NCBI GenBank assembly: GCA_934699305.1 | Contig: CAKUWM010000128.1 | Location: 1-7,826 of the forward strand | Reading direction: 5' to 3' | Length of the DNA: 7,826 nt | Source: an uncultured Saprospiraceae bacterium | Lineage (GTDB): Bacteria; Bacteroidota; Bacteroidia; Chitinophagales; Saprospiraceae | Part shown: positions 7,390-7,826 of the stretch, in pieces | How the letters are laid out: each line of letters begins with the position of its first letter | Numbering within the stretch: the first letter of the stretch is position 1 | The notes under the pieces: model-generated | Told to the model about the DNA's origin: nothing | Database searches by the model: none | Seen by the model: only the letters and a program-made list of their open reading frames with translations | Program-made: the position numbers and the translations under genes

Positions 7390-7826
7390 TTAGTGTTGAA
7401 TGGCAAGTTTTGTCATGAATATTTGATTACTCCCTTCTATCTTCAACAAATAACTTCCATTATGCAAATTACTCATATTCAATTGAATAGAACCTTTTTG
7501 TTTTATTTTTGCTGTAAACTCAATTTTACCTAAAATGTTGTAAACAGTTAAGACACTACCTTCCAATTCGGTTGACTTAATAGTGAATATACCATTTGTC
7601 GGATTAGGGTAAACGGATATTGGTGCTTTCGTCCAGCCATTAATAGCAGATACTATACCAACGGTAATCTCATTCCCAATCAAAACGCATCCATTTTTAT
7701 CCGTAATTTTTACCGTATATAATCCTGGTGCTAAATTAGATGGATTTTGATCCGTAGAAACGACTTTTCCGTCTTTGGTCCATTCAAAAACAAATTCTGG
7801 AGTTCCACCTTTTACATCTATATTGA
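7390..7826 (-). CDS. T9SS-exported protein with SprB-type repeat and C-terminal sorting domain, 3' end only
   Basis: The frame is open from the window edge (first full codon ends at 7824) to TAA at 7390-7392, giving the last 144 residues of a larger protein. Residues 2-46 look like a SprB repeat: V-K-G-G-T-P, an aromatic F-x-F-E-W strand, then L-A-P-G-L-Y-T-V-K-I-T-D-K-N-G-C. Residues 69-144 match the type A T9SS C-terminal sorting domain: I-S-V-Y-P-N-P-T-N-G-I-F-T-I, L-T-V-Y-N-I-L-G-K, then L-x-x-G-S-Y-L-L-K-I and a basic-hydrophobic end (M-T-K-L-A-I). Such proteins cross the outer membrane through the type IX secretion system, where the domain is cleaved and the protein is attached to the surface or released. 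SprB-like repeats occur in adhesins and gliding proteins, but the function depends on the missing N-terminal part. The TTG at 7683 that could be read as a start lies inside the frame and is not one. Confidence 0.88.
   Translation of the reverse strand, partial: NIDVKGGTPEFVFEWTKDGKVVSTDQNPSNLAPGLYTVKITDKNGCVLIGNEITVGIVSAINGWTKAPISVYPNPTNGIFTIKSTELEGSVLTVYNILGKIEFTAKIKQKGSIQLNMSNLHNGSYLLKIEGSNQIFMTKLAIQH

Overview
The window is ordinary chromosomal DNA of a low-GC member of the Bacteroidota. Four features point there: a 2-oxoacid dehydrogenase E1 with alpha and beta parts fused in one chain, a T9SS C-terminal sorting domain behind a SprB-type repeat, a TAnnTTTG -7 promoter box upstream of rpsA, and no Shine-Dalgarno sequence upstream of the starts of the three complete genes. 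The genus cannot be told from the sequence. I saw no CRISPR array, insertion sequence, tRNA, rRNA, phage gene or defence gene.

Layout. At 1-243 (+) is the 3' end of a gene whose product looks like an LptF/LptG-type lipopolysaccharide-export permease. It converges on a minus-strand block that fills the rest of the window. The gap at 244-508 holds a perfect 14-bp inverted repeat with a 4-nt loop and a weak bidirectional terminator-like hairpin. At 509-2524 (-) is the fused alpha/beta E1 enzyme. It starts 28 nt after the stop of a class A penicillin-binding protein (2553-4994, -), so the two are probably cotranscribed, PBP first. The gap at 4995-5164 holds a strong intrinsic terminator for rpsA and a weak candidate promoter for the PBP. 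At 5165-7126 (-) is rpsA, ribosomal protein S1 with six S1 repeats and a long charged tail. The gap at 7127-7389 carries the rpsA promoter, a small AACATG/CATGTT palindrome and the terminator of the next gene upstream. At 7390-7826 (-) is the 3' end of a T9SS-exported surface or secreted protein.

How they relate. Three of the five genes serve the cell envelope: lipopolysaccharide export, peptidoglycan synthesis and a secreted protein. The E1 enzyme decarboxylates a 2-oxoacid, most likely a branched-chain one that would feed branched fatty-acid synthesis, but the substrate cannot be read from the sequence. S1 belongs to translation and is a separate transcription unit with its own promoter and terminator.

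Start corrections. The longest open frames of the E1, S1 and T9SS genes begin at TTG codons. ATG at 2524 and ATG at 7126 are better starts for E1 and S1. The T9SS frame stays open to the window edge and is truncated there. I found no convincing undescribed system; the findings are modest points for follow-up.
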